This document shows, piece after piece, positions 8,517 through 17,389 of a stretch of 64,000 nt of DNA. Location: positions 186,001-250,000 of the forward strand of contig NZ_WLYK01000008.1 of the NCBI RefSeq assembly GCF_009707545.1. The letters run 5' to 3'. The DNA comes from Nakamurella alba (GTDB taxonomy: Bacteria > Actinomycetota > Actinomycetes > Mycobacteriales > Nakamurellaceae). The position numbers and the translations under genes are program-made. Within the stretch, counting starts at the first letter, position 1. Each line of letters begins with the position of its first letter. Below the pieces are notes generated by a model. That model made no database searches. It saw only the letters and a list, made by a program, of their open reading frames with translations, and was not told where the DNA came from.

Positions 8517-9751
8517 CGACAACAGCGACGCCGGTGACCTCACCCGGCACGGTCCCGACCGCCGCACAGGTCCGGGAGTTCGTGGAAGCGCACCTTCCCG
8601 ACGAGTGGCGACGCACCCTCGACGCAGGCGATGCCGCCGCGCTCGAGCGGCTGCGGCTGGACCCGGAGCACGGGCGCGCCTGGTACGAGGTGCTCGGCCG
8701 GGCCGGGCTCGCCACCCCCACCTGGCCGGCGGAGTACCACGGGCTCGGCCTGACGCCGGCCGATGCCGCCGGGATTCGCGCCGCACTGGCCGATCTCGGG
8801 GTCGGCCGGCCGGCGGCCGACGAGGTCGGGATCGACATGGGCGGGCCGACGGTGCTCGAGTGGGGCACCGACGAGCAGAAGGCCCGCTGGCTGCCGCCGC
8901 TGGCACGGGGCGCGCAGCGCTGGTGCCAGCTGTTCAGCGAACCGGGTGCCGGGTCCGATCTGGCATCGCTGGCCACCCGGGCGGTGCCGCAGCCCGACGG
9001 CGGGTGGCTGGTCACCGGGCAGAAGGTGTGGAACTCCTACGCCCACATCGCCGATCTCGGGATGCTGCTGGCCCGCACCGATCCCGGCCGGCCCAAGCAC
9101 CACGGCATCAGCTTCTTCGTCGTCGACATGCACGCCCCCGGCGTCGAGGTGCGGCCGCTGCGGCAGATCACCGGCGACAGCGAGTTCAACGAGGTGTTCC
9201 TCACCGACGTGCGGCTGCCACCGGACGCCCTGCTCGGGCCGCTGCACGCCGGCTGGCGGGTCGCCATCTCCACCCTGATGTCCGAGCGCAGCAGCATCTC
9301 CGGTCGCCCCTCCATCGGACCGGGCCGGGCGACCCGGTTGGTCCGGCGGGCGCTGGCCACCGGGGCCTGGCAGGACCCGCTGCTGCGGGACCGGCTGGTG
9401 CAGCTGTTCGTCGAGGAGCGTGCCCTGCAGACCACCACCATCCGGGCCTCCGTCGAACTCGCCCACCAGCTGCCCGGCGCCGAGGGTTCCGTCCGCAAAC
9501 TGCGCAATGCCGAGCTGGACGAGACCGCCGGGCTGCTCGCCGCCGACATCGACCCGGACGCGGTCACCGCCTGGGACCCGTCCGGGCCGCGGCCGTCCGC
9601 CGTCGACGACTTCCTGCAGATGAAGAAGATCAGCATCGCCGGCGGCACCTCGGAGATCCAGCGCACCATCATCGGCGAGCGGATGCTCGGCCTGCCCAAG
9701 GATCCCGATCCGGACCGGGACCTGCCCTTCGACGCCAGGACGGTCCGATGA
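8513..9751 (+). CDS. Acyl-CoA dehydrogenase, probable catalytic partner
   Basis: 412-residue acyl-CoA dehydrogenase. Visible are the mid-domain CQLFSEPGAGSDLASLATRA, the flavin-site region GQKVWNSYAHIAD, and the C-terminal SIAGGTSEIQRTIIGERMLGLP. The ATG overlaps the stop of the upstream dehydrogenase (ATGA), and the downstream dehydrogenase overlaps it the same way, so three FadE-like genes are translationally coupled. It probably forms a heteromeric enzyme with the 7407 product that introduces the alpha,beta double bond; the substrate is unknown. The preceding frame stays open far upstream, but that sequence is antisense-like noise inside the 7407 gene. Confidence 0.9.
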   Translation: MTTTATPVTSPGTVPTAAQVREFVEAHLPDEWRRTLDAGDAAALERLRLDPEHGRAWYEVLGRAGLATPTWPAEYHGLGLTPADAAGIRAALADLGVGRPAADEVGIDMGGPTVLEWGTDEQKARWLPPLARGAQRWCQLFSEPGAGSDLASLATRAVPQPDGGWLVTGQKVWNSYAHIADLGMLLARTDPGRPKHHGISFFVVDMHAPGVEVRPLRQITGDSEFNEVFLTDVRLPPDALLGPLHAGWRVAISTLMSERSSISGRPSIGPGRATRLVRRALATGAWQDPLLRDRLVQLFVEERALQTTTIRASVELAHQLPGAEGSVRKLRNAELDETAGLLAADIDPDAVTAWDPSGPRPSAVDDFLQMKKISIAGGTSEIQRTIIGERMLGLPKDPDPDRDLPFDARTVR

Positions 9752-10938
9752 GCACCGCGCACCCGGCCCCTGCGACCGCACACCCCGAGATCCTCGACAG
9801 GATGCGGGACTTCATCGACGGCGCGGTGATCCCGGCGGAGCCGGTGCTGCGGGCCGGTGGACCGGAGTCGGCGGAGGTGATGACCGGCCTGCGCGCGCAG
9901 GCCAAGGAACGCGGACTCTGGGCGTTGGGTCACCCGGCCGAGATCGGCGGCGGCGGACTGCCCTTCCTGGACTACGCGCTGGTCAACGAGATCATCGGGC
10001 GCAGCTGGTACGGCCAGGCGGCGACCGGCACGATCTCCACCCAGGACTCGATCATGCTGCACCTGGACGGCACCGCGGAGCAGAAGCGGCGCTGGCTGGC
10101 ACCGATGGTGACCGGCGACGTGCTGCCCTCTGTCGCGATGACCGAGCCCGAGGTCGCCGGCTCCGACCCGACGCTGATCCGCAGCACCGGCGAGCTCGTC
10201 GACGGCGAGTGGGTCGTCAACGCGCACAAGTGGTTCACCACCGGCGCCAGCCGGGCCGGTTTCACCACGGTGTTCGTCCGCACGGAGGGGCCGGAAGCGG
10301 CGCCGCACCGGGCGATCTCGGCGATCCTGGTGCCGATGGACACCCCAGGGGTGCGCATCGACCGGGTGCTGCACACCATGGGCAGCACCGCTGGCGACCA
10401 CTGCGAGATCTCGATGACCGACGTGCGGGTGCCGGCCGACAGCCTGGTCGGCGCCCGCGGCGAGGGGTTCGTCGTCGGGCAGCGCAGGCTCGGGCCGGGC
10501 CGGATCTTCCACGCGATGCGCTGGCTGGGCCAGGCGCAGCGCGCCTTCGAGTTGATGTGCGAGCGGGCGAACCAGCGGTTCGCGCACGGCTCGCTGCTGT
10601 CGGAGAAGGGCCAGATCCAGCGCATGGTCGCCGATTCCGCCGCCGAGATCCAGGCGGCCCGGCTGCTGACCCTGGACGCCGGGCGGGCCTACGACCTGGA
10701 CGGCCGCGCCACCGTGCAGATCAGCCTGGTGAAGTTCTGGGGCGCGAAGGTGTTGCACGACGTGGTGGACCGGGCCATCCAGGTGTTCGGGGCGATGGGG
10801 GTCACCGAGGACACCCCGCTCGAGCAGATGTACCGGGAGGCGCGGTACGCGCGCATCTACGACGGCCCGGACGAGGTGCACCGGATGGTGGTGGCGCGCC
10901 GGCTGCTGGCCGACCCGTCGCGGGTGCCCTGGCGATGA
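9748..10938 (+). CDS. ACAD11/LvaC-like acyl-CoA dehydrogenase family protein
   Basis: 396-residue protein of the ACAD10/ACAD11 branch. The C-terminus carries [19 protein letters not shown], the DGPDEVH signature of that branch, in place of the GTxEI element of ordinary dehydrogenases. MTEPEVAGSDPTLIRST and AHKWFTTGA are the usual flavin and substrate regions. Gene order (this gene, APH kinase, DUF6285-like protein; overlaps of 4 bp each) parallels Pseudomonas lvaC/lvaA/lvaB, where the dehydrogenase-like enzyme handles a 4-phosphorylated acyl-CoA. By that analogy it would eliminate phosphate to give an enoyl-CoA. The fold is certain; the special reaction is inferred. Confidence 0.88.
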   Translation: MSTAHPAPATAHPEILDRMRDFIDGAVIPAEPVLRAGGPESAEVMTGLRAQAKERGLWALGHPAEIGGGGLPFLDYALVNEIIGRSWYGQAATGTISTQDSIMLHLDGTAEQKRRWLAPMVTGDVLPSVAMTEPEVAGSDPTLIRSTGELVDGEWVVNAHKWFTTGASRAGFTTVFVRTEGPEAAPHRAISAILVPMDTPGVRIDRVLHTMGSTAGDHCEISMTDVRVPADSLVGARGEGFVVGQRRLGPGRIFHAMRWLGQAQRAFELMCERANQRFAHGSLLSEKGQIQRMVADSAAEIQAARLLTLDAGRAYDLDGRATVQISLVKFWGAKVLHDVVDRAIQVFGAMGVTEDTPLEQMYREARYARIYDGPDEVHRMVVARRLLADPSRVPWR

Positions 10939-11945
10939 CCGCACCGCCGGAGATCCGGGTCGACGAGGAGACGGCCCGCAAGGTGCTGCTGCTGGCCGGT
11001 CTCGCGGACGAGGACGACCGGGTCGGGGTGCGCCGGCTGACCGCGGGGGCGTCCCGGGCGATGTTCCTGCTGCAGGTCCGGCCGGAGCACGCGCCGCCGG
11101 ACGGCCCGGCCGACCGGTACGTGCTGCGGCTGCAGGGCGACACCCTCGGCGCCGCCCACGGTCTGCGGCTGGAGGCCGGTCTGCTGGAGCTGGCCCGGTC
11201 GGCCGGGGTGCCGGCCCCGCGGGTGCGCACGGTGCAGGACGACGGGGCGCTGCTCGGCCTGCCGTACCTGCTGATGGACCACGTCGCCGGCGACACGCTG
11301 CCCAAGCGCATCCTGTCCGCGCCGGGGCTGGCCGCCGCCCGCGGCGTGCTGCCGGCCCAGCTGGGGGTGGCCCTCGGCGCCCTGCACGGGGTCCCGGTGG
11401 AGTCCACGGTCGCCCGGCTGGACGGGCTCGCCGTCGGCGCCGACGAGATCGCCGTCTGGCGCGACATCCTCGATTCCTACGACCAGCCGCACCCGGCCTT
11501 CGAGCTGGGCATGCGCTGGTTGGAGGAGCACCGGCCCGCGCCGCTGCCGCCGGTGCTGCTGCACGGCGACTTCCGGGTCGGCAACATCATCGTCGACCCG
11601 TCGGGTCTGGCCGCCGTGCTCGATTGGGAGCTGGCCCACATCGGCGATCCGCGTGAGGATCTCGGCTGGCTGTGCGCGCCGAGCTGGCGGTTCGGCAGCC
11701 CGCTGCCGGTCGGCGGGGTGGGTGACTACGAGCAGCTGCTCACCCCGTACCGGGAGGCCACCGGGCTGGACGTCACCGCGCCGGACCTGCACTGGTTCGA
11801 GGTGCTCGGCACCCTGCGCTGGGGCGTGCTCTGCGTCGGCCAGACCATGCGGCACCTGCGGTCCACCACCCGCTCGGTGGAGCTGGCGGCACTGGGCCGC
11901 CGGGTGTGCGAGATCGAGTGGGACCTGTTGGAGGCCATCACATGA
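10935..11945 (+). CDS. APH-fold phosphotransferase (LvaA / ACAD10-11 kinase-like)
   Basis: 336-residue kinase-fold protein of the aminoglycoside phosphotransferase family. The catalytic loop is LLHGDFRVGN (near residue 210), followed by the metal-binding AVLDWELAHIGDPREDLGW. The N-terminal lobe has RLTAGASRAMFLLQV. This subgroup sits next to acyl-CoA dehydrogenases and is fused to one in mammalian ACAD10/ACAD11; in Pseudomonas LvaA phosphorylates the 4-hydroxyl of 4-hydroxyvaleryl-CoA. A role on a 4-hydroxyacyl-CoA is therefore more likely than antibiotic resistance (inference from family and context). ATG overlaps the upstream stop; the next gene overlaps by 4 bp. Confidence 0.88.
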   Translation: MTAPPEIRVDEETARKVLLLAGLADEDDRVGVRRLTAGASRAMFLLQVRPEHAPPDGPADRYVLRLQGDTLGAAHGLRLEAGLLELARSAGVPAPRVRTVQDDGALLGLPYLLMDHVAGDTLPKRILSAPGLAAARGVLPAQLGVALGALHGVPVESTVARLDGLAVGADEIAVWRDILDSYDQPHPAFELGMRWLEEHRPAPLPPVLLHGDFRVGNIIVDPSGLAAVLDWELAHIGDPREDLGWLCAPSWRFGSPLPVGGVGDYEQLLTPYREATGLDVTAPDLHWFEVLGTLRWGVLCVGQTMRHLRSTTRSVELAALGRRVCEIEWDLLEAIT

Positions 11946-12328
11946 GCACTGCCGACACCGGACCGGAACCGGCCCGCGCACCCAACGACGTGCCGTCGGC
12001 CGGTGATCTGCTGGAGGCGGTCCAGGAGTTCCTCACCGGCACCCTGCTGCCCGCGGCCGGCGACGACACCCGTTTCTACATCAGGGTGTCGGCGAACGTG
12101 CTCGACGTCGTCCGGCGCGAGTTGGCCGGAGCGGACGAGCGCAGTGCCCGGCACGCGCGGGCGCTGGCCGGGCTCGGGGTGGCGGACGAGCGGGAGCTGG
12201 CCGCGGCCATCCGCAGCGGCGCCCTCGCGTACGACGACCCGGCCGTGCGGGCGGTGGTCACCGCCACCGTGCGGGAGAAGCTGCTGGTGGCCAAGCCCGG
12301 CCACCCGGGTGCGGGCCTGCCGTCCTGA
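11942..12328 (+). CDS. Small DUF6285-like protein, LvaB candidate
   Basis: 128-residue soluble protein with no membrane segment. The core reads SAGDLLEAVQEFLTGTLLP...DDTRFYIRVSANVLDVVRREL and ends in ALAYDDPAVRAVVTATVREKLLVAKP. I recognise this pattern as the DUF6285 family, regularly found directly after an APH-like kinase and acyl-CoA dehydrogenases; I believe the levulinate-pathway protein LvaB, needed with LvaA for phosphorylation of 4-hydroxyacyl-CoA, is of this type, but that identity is from memory. It closes the operon 7407-12328; its ATG overlaps the kinase stop by 4 bp, which suggests equimolar complex formation. Confidence 0.8.
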   Translation: MSTADTGPEPARAPNDVPSAGDLLEAVQEFLTGTLLPAAGDDTRFYIRVSANVLDVVRRELAGADERSARHARALAGLGVADERELAAAIRSGALAYDDPAVRAVVTATVREKLLVAKPGHPGAGLPS

Positions 12329-12371
12329 GGGCGGCCCCGCAGTCCTGGGGAGAACTGACAGCGTCCGCGGC

Positions 12372-14018
12372 TCAGGGACTGTCGTGCCGGGCCTCGACGC
12401 CGTGCGCCCGCGCGTCCCACACCCGGTCGGTCAGCCCGGCGGCGCGCAGCTCGCCCTTCTGCACCTTGGCCGTCGGGGTCCGCGGCAGTTCGTCGTACAC
12501 CTCGATGTAGCGCGGCACCATGAAGTACGGCAACCGACGGCGCAGCTCGGCGTGCAGGCTCTCCGCGGTCCACTCCGATCCCGGGGTGCCGGCGTCCGGC
12601 GCGGCGAGTTCGACGCAGGCCAGCACCTCCTGCTCGTAGTCGGCGCTGCGCACCCCGACCACGCCGACGCCGCTGATCCCGGGGATGCGCAGGATCTCCG
12701 ACTCGACCTCGACCGAGGAGATGTTCTCGCCACGCCGCCGGATCACGTCCGAGCTGCGGTCCACGAAGAAGAACTGGCCGGTGGCGTCCTGCCGGACCAT
12801 GTCCCCGAGGTGGAGCCAGAGTCCGCGCCACTTCTGCAGTGTCGCGTCCGGGGCGTGGTGGTAGGCGATCATCACCGAGTGCGGCATCCGCGGCCGGATC
12901 GCCAGCTCGCCGACCTCGCCCGGCGCCACCTCGATGTCGTCGGCGTCGACCACCCGTGCCTCGAAGTCGTCCCGGATCCAGCCGCACCCGCCCGGCACCG
13001 TCTGCCCGTACTGCGCCACCACCGGGGCGGAGGACTCGGTCTGGCCGAGCCCACAGGCGATCTCGACCCCGAACCGGGCCCGGAAGGCCGCCTCCTCCTT
13101 GATCACCGGCGCCATCAGCACCTTGCGCAGCGTGGTGTCCGCATCGTCCGGGCGCACCGGCTGCGCCAGCAGGAAGGTCACCATGGACGCCATCATCGTC
13201 ACCTGGGTGGCGCAGAACCGGCGCACCTCGTCCAGGAAGCCGGAGGCGCTGAACCGCTCGACCAGGGCGCAGCTGCCACCCACCATCAGCGGTGCCAGCA
13301 CCCCCGTCCACTGGCCGGCGATGTGGAACTGGGGCAGCGGCTCCAGCACCACGTCGTCGCCGTCCACCAGCGGCCAGTGGTGCGGATCGACGTAGCTGAA
13401 CGGCAGCCCGTGCGGCTGCAGCACCCCCTTCGACGGGCCGGTGGTCCCGGAGGTGTACATGATCGCGTAGGGGTCCCAGGGCCGCACCGGATCGTCGGCG
13501 TCGGCGGGCTCGGCGGCATCGGACACCAGCAAGGACGTCTCGAAGTCCAGGACCTCGAACCGGCTGTGCCGCAGTGCCTCCGGGGCCGCGCCGCGGACCA
13601 CCACCCGGCGCAGCGCCGGGATCTCCGCCTCGATGTCCAGCAGCCGGGTGGCGTACCGGTCCTCGATCACGATGGTGTCGGCGTCGGAGTTGTTCACCAC
13701 GTGGGCCAGCAACGAACCGCGGTAGGCGGTGTTCACCTGCGCCTGCACCCGGCCGAAGCAGGCGGCGCCGAGCCAGGTCAGCACGTGGTCGAGGTGGTTG
13801 TCCATCATCAGCAGGCAGGTCTGCCGGCGGGCGATCCCCAGGGCGGCCAGCGCGGCGCCACGGGCCCGGGCGGCGTCCCGCAGCCCGGCATAGGTCAGCG
13901 TGGTGACCGCGTCGCGCAGTGCCGGCCGGTCCGCCCAGGCCCGGGCGCCGTCGTCCAGCAGGGCCGGCACCGTCCGGCGTTCCATCGGGATCTGCGGAGC
14001 CCTGGGCAACACGCTCAT
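12372..14018 (-). CDS. Acyl-CoA ligase (AMP-binding, CaiC-like)
   Basis: 548-residue acyl-CoA synthetase. The P-loop is MYTSGTTGPSKGVL, followed by the hinge LHLGDMVRQDATGQFFFVDR and RRGENISSVEVE, and the C-terminal catalytic Lys region PRTPTAKVQKGELR. The overall look is closest to crotonobetaine/carnitine-CoA ligase-like enzymes, which take small or branched acids. It faces the kinase operon tail-to-tail (43-bp gap) and is divergent from importer operon 2. ATG at 14018 is preferred because it gives a normal N-terminus (MERRTVPALL just inside); ATG 13985 or GTG 14087 cannot be excluded, as no strong Shine-Dalgarno separates them. It would be the LvaE-like activating enzyme of the kinase module. 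Confidence 0.88.
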   Translation of the reverse strand: MSVLPRAPQIPMERRTVPALLDDGARAWADRPALRDAVTTLTYAGLRDAARARGAALAALGIARRQTCLLMMDNHLDHVLTWLGAACFGRVQAQVNTAYRGSLLAHVVNNSDADTIVIEDRYATRLLDIEAEIPALRRVVVRGAAPEALRHSRFEVLDFETSLLVSDAAEPADADDPVRPWDPYAIMYTSGTTGPSKGVLQPHGLPFSYVDPHHWPLVDGDDVVLEPLPQFHIAGQWTGVLAPLMVGGSCALVERFSASGFLDEVRRFCATQVTMMASMVTFLLAQPVRPDDADTTLRKVLMAPVIKEEAAFRARFGVEIACGLGQTESSAPVVAQYGQTVPGGCGWIRDDFEARVVDADDIEVAPGEVGELAIRPRMPHSVMIAYHHAPDATLQKWRGLWLHLGDMVRQDATGQFFFVDRSSDVIRRRGENISSVEVESEILRIPGISGVGVVGVRSADYEQEVLACVELAAPDAGTPGSEWTAESLHAELRRRLPYFMVPRYIEVYDELPRTPTAKVQKGELRAAGLTDRVWDARAHGVEARHDSP

Positions 14019-14351
14019 GACCGGCAGGCTCGTCCCGGTCCGGAGCTGCCGCAACACCGTTGTCGTGGGGTGTTTGTGGGGGCGCACAGAGCGGCTGCGG
14101 GTCTCCGGTGCCGCGGCGGGCGGAAGTCCCTAGCGTCACCAGCACGTCGCTGCCGTGGGTGAGCCGTCCGAGGGCCGGTGTCCGGTGTCCGCAGCGTCGT
14201 GCGCCATCGATCGGTCCGCCCTCGTGCCGATCGGCACCGGTCCCACCGGTGCCCGCCGGCCCCGGCCGCGCGGCCGAGAACTGATGCAACAGGACAGAGC
14301 GGTCCGGCACAACAGGGCAGGCGAGGAAGCGGCCCGGGAAAGAGACTCGAG
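14019..14351 (+). promoter_or_regulatory. Divergent intergenic region before importer operon 2
   Basis: 332 bp without a gene. It holds a GTTGTCG half-site (14059-14065) near the ligase start, a -10-like TAGCGT (14131-14136) preceded by GGAAGTC, short direct repeats of CCGGTGT near 14180, and a perfect 9-bp inverted repeat with 3-nt spacer, GGCACCGGT-CCC-ACCGGTGCC (14233-14253). If transcription starts near 14143 the inverted repeat lies in the leader and could be an attenuator hairpin or an operator. No riboswitch was recognised. Confidence 0.35.
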
Positions 14352-15542
14352 ATGCGGAAACGGTCGACGGCAACGGTGGCGGCGATCCTGACGGTGGGCG
14401 CGCTGGTCGCGGCCGGCTGCGGCTCCTCGGAGACGCCGTCCGGCGGTGGCACCGGCAGCGGCTCCGGTGGCCTCCCGGCCACCATCACCATCGGCGCCCC
14501 GCTGGACACCTCCGGCAGCGTCGGCGTGGCCGTGGTGGGCAGCGACGAGCAGAAGGGCGAGGAACTCGCCGTCGAGGAGATCAACAGCAGCGGCTTCCTC
14601 GGCAGCACGAAGATCGACCTGCGGGTGGTGGACACCCAGGCCGCGAAGGAACTCGCGGTGCAGGCGATCATCTCGATGACCAAGCAGGACCCCGTGGACG
14701 CCATCGTCGGGTTCACCCTGTCACCGTCGTTCCTGGCGGCCGGCCCGAACGCGCAGGCCGCCGGCATGCCGACGCTCGCGGTCGGGCTGTCCGGCGACGG
14801 CGTCACCGAGGTCGGCGACTACATCTTCCGCACCTACCCGGCGCTGTCCGAGCTGTACGCGAAGACCGATCCGGAGATCCTGAAGGCGCTGGGCGCCAAG
14901 AAGATCGCGTACCTGCACACCAGCGACAGCAGCAACATCGTCGGTCAGTACGAGTTCCGCAAGAAGGCGAACGAGGCGGCCGGCTACGAGACGGTGGCGG
15001 ACGAGACGGTCACCTCGGACGCGATCTCGTACCAGGCGCAGCTGACGACGATCAAGAACGCGAACCCGGACGTGCTGTTCGTGAACATCAACGGCGGGCA
15101 GGACCCGACCTTCCTGGCCCAGTACGAGCAGGCCGGGCTGAACCTGCAGATGATGACCGACCTCGGCTTCCAGAACCCCGAGGTGGTCAAGCTGCCGGCC
15201 GCCCAGTGCGCGATCTTCGCCACCACCTGGGACGTCTCGTCCACGGCCGGGAAGAACAAGCAGTTCGTCGATGCGTGGACGAAGAAGTACGGCACCCCGC
15301 CGAGCCAGTACGCGGCGTGGGGCTACGAGGGCATCTACCTGATGGCGACCGCCTTCAAGAACGCCGGCACCACCGACAAGGCCGCCGTGCGCGACGCGCT
15401 CGCGAACCTGAAGGGCTTCGAGGGCGTGCTCGGCACGTACGACATGAACGAGAAGCGGACACCGAGCCAGGGCGGCATCCTGCTGCAGATCCAGGGCGGC
15501 AAGACCGTGGCGTGGACGCCGGAGACGAAGTGCGCGCTCTGA
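14352..15542 (+). CDS. ABC transporter substrate-binding lipoprotein (Peripla_BP_6 type), importer 2
   Basis: 396-residue lipoprotein receptor. A signal peptide (MRKRST, then a hydrophobic core) ends in the lipobox LVAAGCGS with Cys at about residue 23. A short Gly/Ser linker leads into ATITIGAPLDTSGSVGVAVVGSDEQKG, the start of the type I binding fold. It heads a five-gene importer operon (14352-18878) with two permeases and two ATPases. Its sequence is clearly different from the receptor at 1214, so the two importers probably take different ligands. ATG 14352 is chosen because it places the signal peptide at the N-terminus; the Shine-Dalgarno (AAAGAGA) is weak. Confidence 0.9.
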   Translation: MRKRSTATVAAILTVGALVAAGCGSSETPSGGGTGSGSGGLPATITIGAPLDTSGSVGVAVVGSDEQKGEELAVEEINSSGFLGSTKIDLRVVDTQAAKELAVQAIISMTKQDPVDAIVGFTLSPSFLAAGPNAQAAGMPTLAVGLSGDGVTEVGDYIFRTYPALSELYAKTDPEILKALGAKKIAYLHTSDSSNIVGQYEFRKKANEAAGYETVADETVTSDAISYQAQLTTIKNANPDVLFVNINGGQDPTFLAQYEQAGLNLQMMTDLGFQNPEVVKLPAAQCAIFATTWDVSSTAGKNKQFVDAWTKKYGTPPSQYAAWGYEGIYLMATAFKNAGTTDKAAVRDALANLKGFEGVLGTYDMNEKRTPSQGGILLQIQGGKTVAWTPETKCAL

Positions 15543-15594
15543 TGTCACCCTCCAGCGCGGTTCACCGCGATGCCGGCCGGGTCGGGCGCGTCCG

Positions 15595-16482
15595 GTGAAC
15601 GGGTTCCTGCAGCAGCTCGTCAACGGCATCGCCCTGGGCAGCGTCTACGCGCTGCTGGCGCTGGGCGTGACGCTGGTCTGGGGCGTCCTCAACGTGCTGA
15701 ACTTCGCCCACGCGCAGTTCATCACCTGGGGTGCGTTCGGGGCCTGGTTCGCGCTGCAGCAGGGCCTGCCCGGCATCCTCGCCGTGGTGGTCGGGGTCGC
15801 CGTCGGCGCGCTGCTCGCGGTGCTGCTGCAGCTGACGGTGATCTCGGCCCTGCAACGGCGCGCCTCCAGCGATGAGTTCTCCTACGTGGTGGTCACCATC
15901 GGCACCGGCCTCGTGCTGGAGACGGTGGTCAAGACGCTGTCCGACTCGCAGATCAAGGCATTCCCGGTGGATGCCCTGCCCTCCGGCAGCATCTCGCTCG
16001 GCCCGGTCGACCTGCCGAACCTGCAGCTGGTGGTCCTCGGCACCACCGTGGTGATCATGGTGCTGCTGGCGGTGTGGCTTCGCCGCACCCGGCTGGGCCG
16101 GGAACTGCGGGCGGTGGCCTACTCCCGGGAGATCTCCTCGTTGCTCGGGGTGAACACGCAGAAGGTGTTCGTCACCGCGTTCGCGGTGTCCGGCGCGCTG
16201 GCCGCGCTGGCCGGCACCTTCGTGGCGGCGCAGACCGCGACCGTCTCGTACTCCAGCGGCGGCGTGCTGCTCACCCTCACCTTCGCGGCCGTCGTCGTCG
16301 GCGGCATGGGCTCGATACCGGGCGCGCTGGCCGGCGGCCTGCTGCTCGGGCTCGGCCAGGTGCTGCTCGGCAGCTACGTCAGCTCCGCCCTCGGCGACGG
16401 CTTCGCCTTCGTGCTGATGGCGATCGTGCTGATCGCCCGGCCGACCGGGCTCTTCGGACAACAGGTGGTGGCCCGTGCTTGA
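15595..16482 (+). CDS. HAAT importer permease, LivH type
   Basis: 295-residue membrane protein with about eight hydrophobic segments. It begins MNGFLQQLVNGIALGSVYA, the standard LivH start, and has the cytoplasmic coupling loop RELRAVAYSREISSLLGVN and the VVVGGMGSIPGALAGGLLLG segment. GTG start. It lies 52 bp after the binding-protein gene and overlaps livM by 8 bp. It forms the translocation pore with the next gene product. Confidence 0.92.
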   Translation: MNGFLQQLVNGIALGSVYALLALGVTLVWGVLNVLNFAHAQFITWGAFGAWFALQQGLPGILAVVVGVAVGALLAVLLQLTVISALQRRASSDEFSYVVVTIGTGLVLETVVKTLSDSQIKAFPVDALPSGSISLGPVDLPNLQLVVLGTTVVIMVLLAVWLRRTRLGRELRAVAYSREISSLLGVNTQKVFVTAFAVSGALAALAGTFVAAQTATVSYSSGGVLLTLTFAAVVVGGMGSIPGALAGGLLLGLGQVLLGSYVSSALGDGFAFVLMAIVLIARPTGLFGQQVVARA

Positions 16483-17389
16483 GTGGTTCTCCCGCAACGA
16501 GTTCTTCATCGACATCACGCTGATCTCCACGCTGCTGGTGATGAGCTTCTTCGTGGTCTTCCAGGCCGGCATCTTCTGCCTCGGCTCGGTCGGCTTCATG
16601 GCGGTCGGTGCCTACACCTCGGCCCTGCTCACCATGCACACCGGTATGCCGGTGCTGCTCGGGGTGATCTGCGGGGCGCTGGCCGGTGCGCTGACCGGGT
16701 TCGTGTTCGGGCTGATGGTGCTCAGACTCGAGGGGATCTACCTCGCGCTGGCCACCTTCGCGCTGGCCGAGGCGATCATCGTGCTGATCGAGACCGTCGG
16801 CTTCACCGGCGGTGTCGAGGGTCTGGTGGGCTACCCGACCGAGGTCACCACCTGGTACGTCATCCCGGCGCTGGTGCTGATGGGCGTGGTGCTGCAGCTG
16901 GTGCAGCGCTCGCACAACGGCCGGGCGATCCACGCGCTGCGGGTGGACCCGGTGATCGCCCGTGGGCTGGGCATCCGGGTCCGCGCCTTCAAGCTGATGG
17001 CGCTGGCCGGGGCCGGCGTGCTGGCCGGGCTGGCCGGCGCGCTCAACGCGCACGAGGTCGGGGTGATCAGCCCGGACCAGTACAACTTCACCATCCTGGT
17101 GCTGGCCCTCACCTATGCCGTCGTCGGCGGTGTCACCCACTTCTCCGGCGCGCTCATCGCCGCGCTCGTCTTCGGCCTGTTCCACGAGCTGCTCCGCGGT
17201 GCCGGGACCACCGCCGAGAACATCGGCTACGGCATCGTTCTGGTGCTGCTGATGCTCATCGCGCCGCGCGGCCTGGGCGATCCACGGCTGGCCCGGCTGC
17301 TGCGCCGGATCCTGCCCGGCGGGCGCCGGCGGGCCGTGCCGGCCTCCGCCACGTCCACCGACGCCGAGCTCGAGGACGCGCCCCGATGA
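16475..17389 (+). CDS. HAAT importer permease, LivM type
   Basis: 304-residue inner membrane protein. GSVGFMAVGAYTSAL early on, the coupling loop HALRVDPVIARGLGIRVRAFKLM, and the C-terminal AVVGGVTHFSGALIAALVFG identify LivM. GTG start inside the livH end (8-bp overlap); the stop overlaps the ATPase start (ATGA). Its cytoplasmic tail after the last segment is Arg/Ala-rich. It pairs with the 15595 product. Confidence 0.92.
   Translation: MLEWFSRNEFFIDITLISTLLVMSFFVVFQAGIFCLGSVGFMAVGAYTSALLTMHTGMPVLLGVICGALAGALTGFVFGLMVLRLEGIYLALATFALAEAIIVLIETVGFTGGVEGLVGYPTEVTTWYVIPALVLMGVVLQLVQRSHNGRAIHALRVDPVIARGLGIRVRAFKLMALAGAGVLAGLAGALNAHEVGVISPDQYNFTILVLALTYAVVGGVTHFSGALIAALVFGLFHELLRGAGTTAENIGYGIVLVLLMLIAPRGLGDPRLARLLRRILPGGRRRAVPASATSTDAELEDAPR

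Noticed and set aside
7397-9751. Apparent 784-residue fusion ending in an acyl-CoA dehydrogenase
   Set aside because: The first 372 codons are a shifted-frame reading of the 7407 dehydrogenase gene. The real gene starts at ATG 8513, overlapping the previous stop.
10935-11945. Aminoglycoside resistance gene
   Set aside because: The APH fold is present, but the coupling to acyl-CoA dehydrogenases and a DUF6285-like gene fits the CoA-linked kinase subgroup.
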